Source: Companilactobacillus farciminis KCTC 3681 = DSM 20184 (GTDB taxonomy: Bacteria; Bacillota; Bacilli; Lactobacillales; Lactobacillaceae). Taken from it: a stretch of 64,000 bases of DNA. The stretch lies in contig NZ_CP017702.1 of the NCBI RefSeq assembly GCF_002706745.1, positions 744,001 through 808,000 on the forward strand. Reading direction: 5' to 3'. Position 1 is the stretch's first letter; each line of letters starts with the position of its first letter. This document shows, piece by piece, positions 26,118 through 35,210 of the stretch. A program made the position numbers and the translations under genes. Under the pieces are notes generated by a model. It was not told the origin of the DNA. It did no database searches and worked only from the letters and a program-made list of their open reading frames with translations.

Positions 26118-26786
26118 ATGGAAATGGATCGACTTAATGAGAACACGATCAGAGTCATTCTTAGTACAGAGGATTTGCAAGAACGAGGCGTAACAGTTTT
26201 AGACTTGTTAGGTAACAAGAAACAAATTGAGACGTTCTTTTATAGTATTTTGGATGAGGTCGATAAGAATCATGTCTTCACGAACAATGAGCCTGTTACT
26301 TTCCAAATAATGCCAAACAAAGAAGGTTTGGAATTGTTGATTAGTAAGAGTGATGATTCTGAAGGTTCAGGTTCATTGCCATTAAATGGGCTACAAAATT
26401 CAGTCGGCGCAAGTGAAAACAATAATTTGGATAAGGTTGGAACTGAAGAATATGACAGTGATACAGCGCCATATTTGAATGATCCTGATACACCTACTAA
26501 GACTGTTATTGTTGAATTCAAAGACTTTGAAGATTATGTCCAATTGGCTAATTTGTTACACTTAGAGAGCGGAATTTCTAATTTGTTCGAGTACAACGAC
26601 AAGTACTACTTACAATTGATTCTCTTTACTGATGAAATGCACGAAATGACTTATAGCGATGTTTTGGCATTACTTAGTGAATATAGTTTCAAGACTAAAG
26701 TTACGGCGGCTGTTTTATCTGAATATGGTCAAGAGATCATGTCGAAGACGGCGCTTGAATTGACGAGATATTATTTTGGTAATTAA
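26118..26786 (+). CDS. mecA: Adaptor protein MecA
   Basis: MecA links substrates to the ClpC ATPase for degradation by ClpCP; in other Firmicutes it controls competence factors and Spx. The N-terminal MEMDRLNENTIRVILSTEDLQERG is the substrate-binding end, the middle (about 80-135) is an acidic linker, and the C-terminal domain (from TKTVIVEFKDFEDYVQLA) docks on ClpC. Length 222, as usual. The ATG at 26118 aligns with the family start and follows GAGGT by 7 nt; the GTG and ATG just upstream are less likely. It has its own promoter and terminator and lies in the spx-mecA-coiA order common to the phylum. Confidence 0.95.
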   Translation: MEMDRLNENTIRVILSTEDLQERGVTVLDLLGNKKQIETFFYSILDEVDKNHVFTNNEPVTFQIMPNKEGLELLISKSDDSEGSGSLPLNGLQNSVGASENNNLDKVGTEEYDSDTAPYLNDPDTPTKTVIVEFKDFEDYVQLANLLHLESGISNLFEYNDKYYLQLILFTDEMHEMTYSDVLALLSEYSFKTKVTAAVLSEYGQEIMSKTALELTRYYFGN

Positions 26787-26789
26787 GTA

Positions 26790-26816
26790 GATCAACCTTA
26801 GGGTTGATTTTTTTTT
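26790..26816 (+). terminator. Terminator after mecA
   Basis: ATCAACC and GGTTGAT form a short perfect stem with a 4-base loop and a run of ten T. Confidence 0.85.
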
Positions 26817-26842
26817 GCGTAATTTTGTTCGAGGTGATTAAA

Positions 26843-27715
26843 ATGTATGCTGCTTTGAACGAATCGGGAACTTTGATTTACGCCCAAAATGCAAAGGAAA
26901 AAGGCAAATATTTTTGTTGTCGTTGTGAGAAACCAGTTAAATTGATCACGACAAAAGCACGAAAATATTTTCGCCATTTAAATAAAATTAATAATGATAT
27001 TAATGAACGAGAAATACATTTGACTGGTAAGAAAATAATTTTGAATTTATTAAAAGAGTTTTCTAATGTCAAAACGGAATTCTTTTTGCCAACGATTCAA
27101 CAGCGTCCAGATATCTTTTTAACTGAGCAGAAGATTGCAATTGAGTATCAATGTGCACTCTTAAAAATCAACTTGCTAGAAGAAAGGGTTTTAGGATATC
27201 ACCAGTTGGGCATTAAAAGTATTTGGATACTAGGTGGTAATTATTTAGATGACCAAATTCAGAAAAAACATCTTAAATTCCTCAACTATAGTGATAGATT
27301 GGGTTATTACATCATTATGCTAGATTCAAAAAGGCAAATTTTTACAGTTTTTCATCATATTAAATTTATCGGGCCTTTCAATCATATCTTTTTTCAACGG
27401 CAAATTTTTCAAGAACGGCATTTGGCTGAGGTGTTAGATTTTGAACCACAAGGATATCGCCTGAATCCAGTTTTGATGAATCAACATTTTATCAGACGTT
27501 TGCGACAAAAAAATGATCATAACTCTCAACAAGTAAAACTGGATTTTTTTCAGCGTCATCACATTACAGTCGAGGATTATTTGGATAATCGTTATTTCGT
27601 TCCAATTGCGCCAATTTACTTTTATCCAGCTTGGCAAATGGCTTGTGGACAGAGTAAGAGGTTGTTGCGGCAGCCTTTGTTGAAATTTAAGACAAGAAAA
27701 AAGCCTCCTGATTAG
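26843..27715 (+). CDS. coiA: Competence protein CoiA
   Basis: CoiA is needed for recombination of incoming DNA during natural transformation. The 290-residue product has the N-terminal CoiA domain with a CCRC/HL zinc-like segment (YFCCRCEKPVKL, FRHLNK) and a nuclease-like centre RPDIFL...IAIEYQ, the PD-(D/E)xK pattern. The C-terminal helical region is a little short for the family. The ATG at 26843 follows GAGGTGA. It lies directly behind mecA, as in other Firmicutes. Its stop overlaps the convergent WxL-type gene by 4 nt. Confidence 0.9.
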   Translation: MYAALNESGTLIYAQNAKEKGKYFCCRCEKPVKLITTKARKYFRHLNKINNDINEREIHLTGKKIILNLLKEFSNVKTEFFLPTIQQRPDIFLTEQKIAIEYQCALLKINLLEERVLGYHQLGIKSIWILGGNYLDDQIQKKHLKFLNYSDRLGYYIIMLDSKRQIFTVFHHIKFIGPFNHIFFQRQIFQERHLAEVLDFEPQGYRLNPVLMNQHFIRRLRQKNDHNSQQVKLDFFQRHHITVEDYLDNRYFVPIAPIYFYPAWQMACGQSKRLLRQPLLKFKTRKKPPD

Positions 27716-27724
27716 GAAGACTTT
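27699..27724. terminator. Weak bidirectional terminator between coiA and the WxL-type gene
   Basis: AAGCCTCCT pairs with AGGAAGACTT imperfectly around GATT, with an A-run before and a T-run after. It overlaps both stop codons. Confidence 0.4.
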
Positions 27725-29688
27725 TGAACTGAATCCGTTATTGTCCACTGGAGGTCGACTGAATATTTTCCTGGTGGTGGCGTGTTAGTGTTGACTCTTA
27801 AGAAGAGCCCTTCATTCTTTGACCAAATAATTGGTGTGACGGGGGAATCGTCTTCAGAATTGGCAACCTCTGTTAATTGGTTGATAGGGATTAGGCCATC
27901 TTTCTTTTTTAACATCAATTGTGCAAAAGGCAGTGAACCTACATTAGGGAAACTGCTTATTTGCTTGACTGAAATTGTCTGGGCATTCTTACTTCTGCGT
28001 TGGTCGTCAACGTTCATAATGGCATTAGGAGCATTAGTGTCATCGGTACGAGTATCGATGAATCCTTTTTGAAATTGTGAAATAGGATGAAAGTGGATAT
28101 TTTTAAAAGCAACGTGCAAAAGATTCTCACTAAAATTTAGTTTTAGAGGATTACCATTTTTGAGGAATATGGATTGCTCAGCCATTCCTTTTAAATAAGG
28201 TCGGATAAAGGCAGATTGTTGTAGGCTTTTTTCGTTCATAAGAGATTTGACGAAGACTTTTTCGGTTGATTCTTTATTTATTGTGCCAAGTCGAATCGTC
28301 AATTCATTAGTATCTTTGGAAATAGAATAATTACTAGGGTCAATAGGATGCTTGTGAGAATCAAGCGTAGAGGGCTTAGTATCAACTTCTTGAACGGCTA
28401 ATGAAGGCGGTAGGGTGAGGACGAGCTTGGAATTAGTAAGGTCCGTAGAATTTTTATTTTCAATCTCAGAGTTGATAAAAACAGTATCGTTTCTGGCTAC
28501 GTTGAAAAGCTCATCGTAATTATTGTGGGAGGCATAGGTATTATTTTTGATTTCATTATTGATATTTAGATTCTCGATGTTCTTGTTGGGGACCACATTT
28601 AATGTGGCTTGGTTAGTTTGTAAATCCAAAGTAGTTTTGTTGTTTTCGGTGGCAAAGACTTTTACAAAATATTTACTGTCATCATCTTTGAGATTAGCAT
28701 CAAAAGAATATTGGAAAGGGTTAGAATCCTTACTTTGCGGTAATTTTTGAACAACACCTTTTGAATCTACTTTATACCATTCAGTTTTTAAACCGCCTTC
28801 ATCACGTGCTTCGGCTTCAGTATTTGCAATCTTAAAAGTAGCCTTTTCTCCTTCTTTAACGGTCACATTTTTTAGACCACCACCAATCAAAATATCAAGT
28901 GGATTACTTTTTATGACTTTACCATTTTCATTATCAATTCTAGCTTGGACAGTAACAATACCAGAATTTCTATTTTGATTAGCTTTTAAAACACCGTTCT
29001 GATCAATCGTAGCAAGATTAGGATCAGAAATAGACCATTTAATAGCTCCGGAAGCGTTAGAGGGTTCTTTAGTATTTAGTATTTGGGAACTAGTTTGGAA
29101 GAAATCGGTTGGTTCATTGAATAAATATTTTGTATCATTATTGATGGTCAAACTAGTTGCATCAATATGTTTTTCATTTACGATTACTTTGGCAACTTTG
29201 GAATAATAATTATCATTTATTACTTTGCCCATGAAGGATTTATGAGAGGTATGAACATGATATTGATAGTAAAAGGTTCCTACTTTATCAGTTGGAACAG
29301 TAATTTTTGGATCACTTGAATTAGTAAGGCTTTCTGCAGGCGTTATTCCATCTGAAAAAAGCCAATTAGAATCCGGTGTATATTTGGTACGAGTTAAAAT
29401 GGCTTCTAGTTGAACATCTTTTTGGCCTTTATCAACAATCTGTTGATAAGGTTCTTGTGTAAATCCGGGTCTACGGTATGGCAAGCTACCGATTGGAAAG
29501 AGTGGAACAACTAACCTTGGACCACCTGTGGGTTGGAAAAAGCCGCTTGGCAAACCATTGGAATAATTATCGGTAGAAACACCAGCAGTACCGTCAGCTA
29601 ATGAAACTTCTGGATTGGTAATTAACAATAAACAAGTCGCTAAAATCAATGGTAGAACGAATTTCAATAGTAATAATATTGTTTTCAT
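27712..29688 (-). CDS. Secreted surface protein with Ig-like domains and divergent WxL-like C-terminus
   Basis: A 658-residue exported protein. Signal peptide to about residue 31. A bacterial Ig-like (Big_2-type) domain at about 170-275 has the IKWSISDPNLATIDQNGVLKA pattern, then a second Ig-like module (about 275-375, VKEGEKATFKI). A conserved-repeat-like beta domain follows (about 400-500, DLTNSKLVLTLPPSL). The C-terminal domain (about 575-658) has IIWSKNEGLFLRV and LQWTITDS, matching the end of the BspA-like protein at 23384. This suggests the same wall-anchoring mode. The ATG at 29688 follows GAGGAGG; an upstream in-frame start lacks support. It occupies the place between coiA and spxH. 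Confidence 0.75.
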   Translation of the reverse strand: MKTILLLLKFVLPLILATCLLLITNPEVSLADGTAGVSTDNYSNGLPSGFFQPTGGPRLVVPLFPIGSLPYRRPGFTQEPYQQIVDKGQKDVQLEAILTRTKYTPDSNWLFSDGITPAESLTNSSDPKITVPTDKVGTFYYQYHVHTSHKSFMGKVINDNYYSKVAKVIVNEKHIDATSLTINNDTKYLFNEPTDFFQTSSQILNTKEPSNASGAIKWSISDPNLATIDQNGVLKANQNRNSGIVTVQARIDNENGKVIKSNPLDILIGGGLKNVTVKEGEKATFKIANTEAEARDEGGLKTEWYKVDSKGVVQKLPQSKDSNPFQYSFDANLKDDDSKYFVKVFATENNKTTLDLQTNQATLNVVPNKNIENLNINNEIKNNTYASHNNYDELFNVARNDTVFINSEIENKNSTDLTNSKLVLTLPPSLAVQEVDTKPSTLDSHKHPIDPSNYSISKDTNELTIRLGTINKESTEKVFVKSLMNEKSLQQSAFIRPYLKGMAEQSIFLKNGNPLKLNFSENLLHVAFKNIHFHPISQFQKGFIDTRTDDTNAPNAIMNVDDQRRSKNAQTISVKQISSFPNVGSLPFAQLMLKKKDGLIPINQLTEVANSEDDSPVTPIIWSKNEGLFLRVNTNTPPPGKYSVDLQWTITDSVQKSS

Positions 29689-29840
29689 AAATGTCCTCCT
29701 CAACTTGTGGTCTAAACCAATTCCAAGTATAACGGACAAATTATTTTTTAGGAAGAGAAATAGTCAATTTGTCAAATTATTTGTTTATAAATTTGCACAA
29801 AAATATATAAAAATCAATAATCTTCTATAAATTTAGAAAT

Positions 29841-29872
29841 AAAAAAAGCCCTGCACTTTGTCAGTGTAGGGT
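29841..29872 (-). terminator. Terminator after spxH
   Basis: On the minus strand CCCTACACT pairs with AGTGCAGGG, followed by a U-run (the seven A at 29841-29847). Confidence 0.85.
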
Positions 29873-29894
29873 TAATCCTTGTCATATTGTTTAA

Positions 29895-30542
29895 TTATCT
29901 TCTGAATTTATCCAGACTAATGACGGTATCATTGCGAGCAAAATTCTGAGTATGAGGAAGTTCACGTTCCAACATAGCATTGACGTTCTTACTGATGCTT
30001 TCTTGAGAAGTTGAATCACCAAAGTTATCGATCATAACACCTGGTTTTTCTTCATCTTCACAGTCGAATACAATCGCTGTTGGTGCTTTTACAACATTCA
30101 TTTCCATTGATAACTGTTGATCACGTTTCAAACCTTGAACTACGCAAGTACTTTCTTTATCAGCCATGATGGATTTGTAATCAAGCCCACTATTATTAAT
30201 TGCGCGTTTGATAGTGTTATCATCAAAGGGATTGTTCAAAATATTTACTTGTTCTTGAAGATTCATTAAAAAGTTACGAGCTTTTTTATTGCCTTGGCAA
30301 GAAGCGGCTTTGTAAAGTTTCGCTGCTTCTACGACTTGTTGTGATGCAGTGTTACGTTCCTCAATATCGGTAATTTTGCAGCCTTGTAATTTCATATAAT
30401 CATTAATTGTTGCCATATTATAGTTCGTTACGAAATGATATTGTGTGTCTATGTCATGCTTTCTGGTGAAATCGATAATTGCTTGTTCCACCTTCAAACA
30501 ATACGAACATAAGGGATTAATATATAAGAATACTTCCCACAT
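29895..30542 (-). CDS. spxH: ClpXP adaptor protein SpxH (YjbH)
   Basis: SpxH presents Spx to ClpXP for degradation; oxidative stress inactivates it and lets Spx rise. The 215-residue thioredoxin-like (DsbA-type) protein starts MWEVFLYINPLCSYC, with the CxxC-type CSYC motif near the N-terminus and a cis-Pro loop in VVKAPTAIVF. It lacks a signal peptide, fitting a cytoplasmic adaptor rather than a secreted DsbA. The ATG at 30542 follows GGAGGG; five upstream codons are dropped. It is divergent from relQ, the usual neighbour in Firmicutes, and its target spx is 7 kb away in the same block. Confidence 0.88.
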   Translation of the reverse strand: MWEVFLYINPLCSYCLKVEQAIIDFTRKHDIDTQYHFVTNYNMATINDYMKLQGCKITDIEERNTASQQVVEAAKLYKAASCQGNKKARNFLMNLQEQVNILNNPFDDNTIKRAINNSGLDYKSIMADKESTCVVQGLKRDQQLSMEMNVVKAPTAIVFDCEDEEKPGVMIDNFGDSTSQESISKNVNAMLERELPHTQNFARNDTVISLDKFRR

Positions 30543-30688
30543 TGTGTTTCCCTCCATCTCTCTATTGCATAGTCATTCTACCAACAATTATTCAAAAGGT
30601 AAAATTATAAACTCAAGCACTAATATTGAGAATTAAGTGAATCTTTCTTAAATGTACGATATATTAAAGTAAGTAAAGCGAGGTTATT

Positions 30689-31342
30689 ATGTCAGAAATC
30701 AAATGGAATGAATTTTTGATACCTTATTCACAGGCAGTCGATGAGTTAAAAATTAAATTTAGAAATCTTCGCAAGGAATTTTTAGAAAAAAATGAGCATT
30801 CTCCAATTGAGTTCGTAACGGGGCGTGTTAAAACAGTAGATAGCATTAAAGAAAAGATGCGTCGTCGCTTTATCAAAGAAGACCTTTTGGAACAAGATAT
30901 GCAAGATATCGCTGGAATCAGAATACAATGTCAATTTGTTGAAGATATTTATGATGTAGCTAAGCTATTGCATATTCGTGAAGACATGCGTGTTATTGAA
31001 GAACGTGACTACATTGCTAACAGTAAGCCTAGTGGTTATCGTTCTTATCACGTTGTGATCGAATATCCAATTCAAACTGCTTCTGGTCAAAAAAATATTT
31101 TGGCAGAAATTCAGATTAGAACTTTGGCAATGAATTTCTGGTCTACAATCGAGCACTCTTTGAATTACAAATATCAAGGAGATTTTCCTGAAGAGATCAA
31201 TGAGCGACTCAAACGTGCTGCAGAAGCTTCATTCATGTTGGATGAAGAAATGTCCAAAATCAGAGAAGAGATTCAAGATGCACAACAATACTTTACCGAT
31301 CGAAAACGCGATCTAAATAACCCTACGGAGCACAATAAATAA
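30689..31342 (+). CDS. relQ: Small alarmone synthetase, GTP pyrophosphokinase RelQ (YjbM)
   Basis: Makes (p)ppGpp from ATP and GDP/GTP. The 217-residue length means a synthetase domain only, with no hydrolase or TGS. Typical motifs: GRVKTVDSIKEKMRR (substrate), IAGIRIQCQF (catalytic Asp region), SGYRSYHVVIEYP, and ILAEIQIRTLAMNFWSTIEHSLNYKY. The C-terminal helices drive tetramer formation. GAGG precedes the ATG. It starts an operon relQ-nadK-rluD-mgtE with overlapping or adjacent starts (stop overlaps nadK by 1 nt), conserved in many Firmicutes. Confidence 0.95.
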   Translation: MSEIKWNEFLIPYSQAVDELKIKFRNLRKEFLEKNEHSPIEFVTGRVKTVDSIKEKMRRRFIKEDLLEQDMQDIAGIRIQCQFVEDIYDVAKLLHIREDMRVIEERDYIANSKPSGYRSYHVVIEYPIQTASGQKNILAEIQIRTLAMNFWSTIEHSLNYKYQGDFPEEINERLKRAAEASFMLDEEMSKIREEIQDAQQYFTDRKRDLNNPTEHNK

Positions 31343-32154
31343 TGAAATTATGGATTAATAATAATAGTAAAGAGCAATCAGTTGCAGCAGCTAATAAACT
31401 ACGCAGTAAATTGCTAGATGCTGGATTAACTTTGGATCGACGCGACCCACAATTAGTTATCAGTGTCGGTGGCGATGGAACGCTATTGAGTACTTTTCAT
31501 GCCTATGCTGCACATTTAGATAGAGTGAAATTCTTAGCTTTGCATACAGGACATTTGGGCTTTTATTCAGATTGGACTGACAAAGAAATTGACGAATTGG
31601 CTGATTTGATTATCAAATGCCAAGACAATATTCCTTCCACGAGTTATCCACTTTTGGATGTCATGGTTGAGAATAAAGAAGGTTCATTGTTCCATGGAAT
31701 TGCTATCAATGAAATAGTAGTTAGACGTTTATCATCCTTAACTATGAAAACTCGAGTAGATTTGGATAAAGAATTTTTCGAAAACTTTCGTGGGGATGGC
31801 TTGTGTTTTGCAACGCCTACTGGGTCCACGGCCTATTCTAAATCTATCGGTGGAGCTTTGATTCATCCTAAAATCAGTGTCTTTCAAATGATTGAAATTG
31901 CTTCGATCAATAACCGAGTTTATCGGACAATTTCTTCGCCAATTATCATTCCTCACAATCAAAGAGTTGATCTTTATCCACAAACTGCCGATGACTATGT
32001 GATCAGCTGCGATGGAATTACTACAAAATTGAAAAACGTACGTCGAATTACGATCAAGCTAAATTATCAACGAGCCCAATTTGCCCAATATCGACATCGA
32101 CACTTCTGGACTAGAGTAGAGACAGCTTTCTTAGGACAAGATGAACCAAAATAA
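31342..32154 (+). CDS. nadK: NAD kinase
   Basis: Phosphorylates NAD to NADP. A 270-residue cytoplasmic enzyme with the GGDGT motif (SVGGDGTLLSTFHAY), the NE/D-type segment AINEIVVRR, and the conserved GDGLCFATPTGSTAYSKSIGGAL. It is coupled to relQ (ATG overlaps the TAA) and to the pseudouridine synthase downstream by 14 nt. Confidence 0.95.
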   Translation: MKLWINNNSKEQSVAAANKLRSKLLDAGLTLDRRDPQLVISVGGDGTLLSTFHAYAAHLDRVKFLALHTGHLGFYSDWTDKEIDELADLIIKCQDNIPSTSYPLLDVMVENKEGSLFHGIAINEIVVRRLSSLTMKTRVDLDKEFFENFRGDGLCFATPTGSTAYSKSIGGALIHPKISVFQMIEIASINNRVYRTISSPIIIPHNQRVDLYPQTADDYVISCDGITTKLKNVRRITIKLNYQRAQFAQYRHRHFWTRVETAFLGQDEPK

Positions 32155-33061
32155 TCGCTTTTTAAAATTTACGATTGGTGACGATGACAAAAAAATAGTC
32201 CGCAAATTTTTAGTTCAACGCAAATTTTCCTCTAGTCAATTACACAACTTAAAAAATAAGGGTGGACAAATTTTTGTGAATCATAAGCAACGTCATTTTA
32301 ATTATCCGTTAAAAAAGGGTGATCAAATTTTGATAGTCCTTAATACAGAAGAACCCTCAGATTTGATTGAGCCAATGCCGGGTAAAGTAGATGTCGTGTT
32401 CGAAGATGATTATTTATTAGTTGTCAATAAACCGCCTGGGATTGCTAGTTTGCCTGCCAAAGCCAAAGACAGTAAGACGATGGCTAATGTGGTCAAGTCG
32501 TATTTGATCGATAAAAAAGAGAATAGTTCAATTCATTTAGTCACTCGCTTAGATCGAAATACCTCTGGTCTGATGGTTTTTGCTAAAACTTCTTATGCCC
32601 ATTCACTGTTGGATCGAATTTTACACACGGAAGACTTTAAAAAGTTTTATTTGGCAATGGTTTATGGTCAAGTATCACCAGAAAAAGGTTTGATAGATTT
32701 GCCAATTGGAATTGATCCTAAGGCTTTTTATATGCGAAATATCGATCATGATCTTGGCAAGCCGTCGCAAACTTTGTATGAGACAGTTGAGAAGTTTGAC
32801 GATGCTAGCTTGTTAAAACTGAAATTGTTGACGGGGAGAACTCATCAAATTCGGGTTCATTTAACAGCAATTGGTCATCCAATTATTGGAGACGATATGT
32901 ATAGTAAAAAAATTGACCCTCGAATGGACCGTCAAGCTTTACATTGTTATTGTTTAGAAATCGTTCATCCTGTTACTAAAAAGTTGTTAAAATTAACCGC
33001 GCCACTGCCTAAAGATATGGTAATGTTAAAGAGTGTGTTAAGGGGTGAGAAGAATGGATGA
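32141..33061 (+). CDS. rluD: RluA/RluD-family pseudouridine synthase
   Basis: Isomerises uridine in structured RNA, most likely 23S rRNA. A 306-residue protein with an N-terminal S4-like RNA-binding segment (about 15-75) and the catalytic domain: HLVTRLDRNTSGLMVFAKT (catalytic Asp), YLAMVYG, and LLTGRTHQIRVHL. The exact target site cannot be told from sequence. It overlaps nadK by 14 nt and mgtE follows within a few bases. Confidence 0.9.
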   Translation: MNQNNRFLKFTIGDDDKKIVRKFLVQRKFSSSQLHNLKNKGGQIFVNHKQRHFNYPLKKGDQILIVLNTEEPSDLIEPMPGKVDVVFEDDYLLVVNKPPGIASLPAKAKDSKTMANVVKSYLIDKKENSSIHLVTRLDRNTSGLMVFAKTSYAHSLLDRILHTEDFKKFYLAMVYGQVSPEKGLIDLPIGIDPKAFYMRNIDHDLGKPSQTLYETVEKFDDASLLKLKLLTGRTHQIRVHLTAIGHPIIGDDMYSKKIDPRMDRQALHCYCLEIVHPVTKKLLKLTAPLPKDMVMLKSVLRGEKNG

Positions 33062-34427
33062 AAATGAAAAAAGACTCCAAGATAAGTTTTCACAATTGAA
33101 AGGTTATCTTGATGAAGGTGATAAAAAGCGATTTCGAAAAACTTATTTGGACATGCACTTTTATGACCAGAGTACTTTTTACCTCACGTTGAATAAGCCT
33201 GAAAGAATGACGCTTTATTCAATTTTGGAACCGGACGAAATGGGAGATATGTTCGATACCATTGAAGATGATGATCCTAAGATTCCTGAATTGTTGAAGG
33301 AAATGGATCTTAATTATGCTTCTAAAATGTTGAATGATATGTACGATGATAACGCCGCCGATGTTTTGGAACATTTGGACAAAATTGACGTTGATCGGTT
33401 TCTAGGTCAAATGCCACGTAACGATGCCAACAATTTGCGTGGACTATTGCATTATGACACTGAAACTGCCGGTGGTATCATGACGACCGACTACGTTGAG
33501 TTTCATGAGGAAGAAACAGCAGCCGAAGCAATCAAAGCTTTGAAAAAGTTCGCCAAGACTGCTGAAACGATTTACTATATTTATATTTTGGATCACCATG
33601 ATGATTTAGTTGGTGTTATGTCATTGCGTGATTTAATTTTGCTTGAAGATACCGATACTTTAAGTGAAAAGATGAATAGTGATATTATTACGGTCAACGT
33701 TGATGCTGAACAGGCTGAAGTTGCCCAAGTCTTCAGAGATTACGAGTTCTTAGCCGTTCCCGTTGTTGACCATTCGAATAAATTAGTGGGTATCGTTACA
33801 GTTGATGATGTTATTGAAGTTATTGATGACGAAGCCCAACAAGACTACTCTGGTTTGGCCGGTGTTAGTATGGATGAGACCAACAATGATGGTCCTTTCA
33901 AAGCTGCTTCCAAGCGTTTGCCTTGGTTGATCACATTGTTATTGTTGAGTATGATCACCGCTACTTTGATCAACCACTATGAAAATTTATTGGCCGAAGC
34001 TAGTATTTTAGCCGTCTTTATTTCGACTATTACTGGTACAGCTGGTAATGCTGGTACGCAAAGTTTGGCTGTGGCGGTTAGGCGTTTAGCAGTTGAAGAA
34101 ATTAATCGCCATGAATTCTTAAAACTATTGATCAAAGAATTGGTCACAGGTTTTGTAACAGGATTAGTAACAGGTATTGCAGTCTTGCTATTAGTAGGGA
34201 TTTGGAAACATAACTTTGTCCTAGGGATGGTCATTGGATTAGCTATGTGTGCTGCTATTACAGTAGCCAACTTAGCTGGTAGTTTTATTCCAATGCTGAT
34301 GTCTAGTTTCGGATTTGATCCAGCGGTTGCCAGTGGTCCATTTATTTCAACTTTAAGTGATTTAACTAGTGTTTTAATTTATTTCAGTATTGCTGGAGTG
34401 TTCATGCAATACTTTATCAAAGTGTGA
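33054..34427 (+). CDS. mgtE: Magnesium transporter MgtE
   Basis: A 457-residue Mg2+ channel of the MgtE/SLC41 family. Domains: N-terminal helical superhelix (about 1-130), two CBS domains (130-255) that sense intracellular Mg2+, a plug helix, then five membrane helices (about 285-455) with the GNAGTQSLAVAVRRLA pore motif. I chose ATG at 33054, nine bases after AAGGGG; the GTG at 33045 lies in the ribosome site. It overlaps the upstream synthase gene, so its expression is tied to the relQ operon, and no Mg2+ riboswitch is visible. Confidence 0.93.
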   Translation: MDENEKRLQDKFSQLKGYLDEGDKKRFRKTYLDMHFYDQSTFYLTLNKPERMTLYSILEPDEMGDMFDTIEDDDPKIPELLKEMDLNYASKMLNDMYDDNAADVLEHLDKIDVDRFLGQMPRNDANNLRGLLHYDTETAGGIMTTDYVEFHEEETAAEAIKALKKFAKTAETIYYIYILDHHDDLVGVMSLRDLILLEDTDTLSEKMNSDIITVNVDAEQAEVAQVFRDYEFLAVPVVDHSNKLVGIVTVDDVIEVIDDEAQQDYSGLAGVSMDETNNDGPFKAASKRLPWLITLLLLSMITATLINHYENLLAEASILAVFISTITGTAGNAGTQSLAVAVRRLAVEEINRHEFLKLLIKELVTGFVTGLVTGIAVLLLVGIWKHNFVLGMVIGLAMCAAITVANLAGSFIPMLMSSFGFDPAVASGPFISTLSDLTSVLIYFSIAGVFMQYFIKV

Positions 34428-34433
34428 ATTTAC

Positions 34434-34486
34434 AAAAATAGCCTTGTCAGAGTGAAGTGAAATTCATTCTAACAAGGCTATTTTTT
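34434..34486. terminator. Bidirectional terminator, mgtE / cutC
   Basis: AAAAATAGCCTTGT and ACAAGGCTATTTTTT form a long stem with A-run and T-run; an inner partial pairing extends it. It serves both convergent genes. Confidence 0.88.
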
Positions 34487-35138
34487 AGTTGTTTATGCCG
34501 TCAATGATCTTGGTTCCATGTAACTCTCTAACGTTTAATTCTTTTGCAATCGCGTCACAGTTTTCAAAATTAACACCGCCGCCAGGCAAAATAGCGATTC
34601 TGCCATCAGCATAATCTATGTATTTTTTGATGTTGTTTAGAGTTTGGTCAATTGGAGTAGTTAATGGTCCACCATGAGTCAAGATTCGGTCAACATCGTG
34701 ATCAACTAACCAATCAATGGCTGACTTTTTACTATCCTCTGCCAAAGCATCAAAGGCCATGTGAAAGACAATTTGCATACCACTGGAAGCAGCAATCAAT
34801 TGTTCCATAGCATCCTCGTCCAAATCTCCATCCTTAGTCAAAGCTCCAAATGCTACGCCGTCAACACCCAATTTTTGAGCTTGAAATAAATCAGCTTCCA
34901 TCATCTTAATCTCTAAATCGTTATATACAAAATCTCCACCACGAGGACGGATCATTTCAACAACAGGAACGGATTTTTCTTGAAGATATTTAGTAGCTTC
35001 TTGTAAAACGCCAAAACTTGGAGTAGTACCTCCAACAGCTAGATTATCATTTAATTCAATTCGATTAGCACCCTTTAAAACAGCAGCAGGAATCTTAGTG
35101 AAATTTTCTACAGCAACTTCTTTATAAATAATGTTCAA
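34485..35138 (-). CDS. cutC: CutC-family protein (copper homeostasis family)
   Basis: A 217-residue TIM-barrel protein. The N-terminal pattern VAVENFTKIPAAVLKGANRIELNDNLAVGGTTPS and VEMIRPRGGDFVY are family hallmarks. CutC was linked to copper tolerance, though its biochemical role is unsettled. The start is uncertain: the TTG at 35138 directly abuts its GAGGGG, while the ATT at 35132 would have ideal spacing and matches the usual N-terminus. It stands alone between terminators, with no cop box seen upstream. Confidence 0.88.
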   Translation of the reverse strand: MNIIYKEVAVENFTKIPAAVLKGANRIELNDNLAVGGTTPSFGVLQEATKYLQEKSVPVVEMIRPRGGDFVYNDLEIKMMEADLFQAQKLGVDGVAFGALTKDGDLDEDAMEQLIAASSGMQIVFHMAFDALAEDSKKSAIDWLVDHDVDRILTHGGPLTTPIDQTLNNIKKYIDYADGRIAILPGGGVNFENCDAIAKELNVRELHGTKIIDGINN

Positions 35139-35178
35139 CCCCTCTTTTTTTCAGTATCTTTATTCTAACAATTTTGAA

Positions 35179-35204
35179 CAAAAAAAGAACGTCCGAAGAC
35201 GTCC
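35179..35204 (-). terminator. Terminator after uppP
   Basis: On the minus strand GGACGTC-TTCG-GACGTTC forms a stem with a UUCG-type tetraloop, followed by seven U. Confidence 0.88.
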
Positions 35205-35210
35205 AATATG

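Noticed and set aside
27782..28072. Plus-strand frame of 96 codons opposite the WxL-type gene
   Set aside because: Antisense shadow of the 3' end of the surface-protein gene; no family resemblance.
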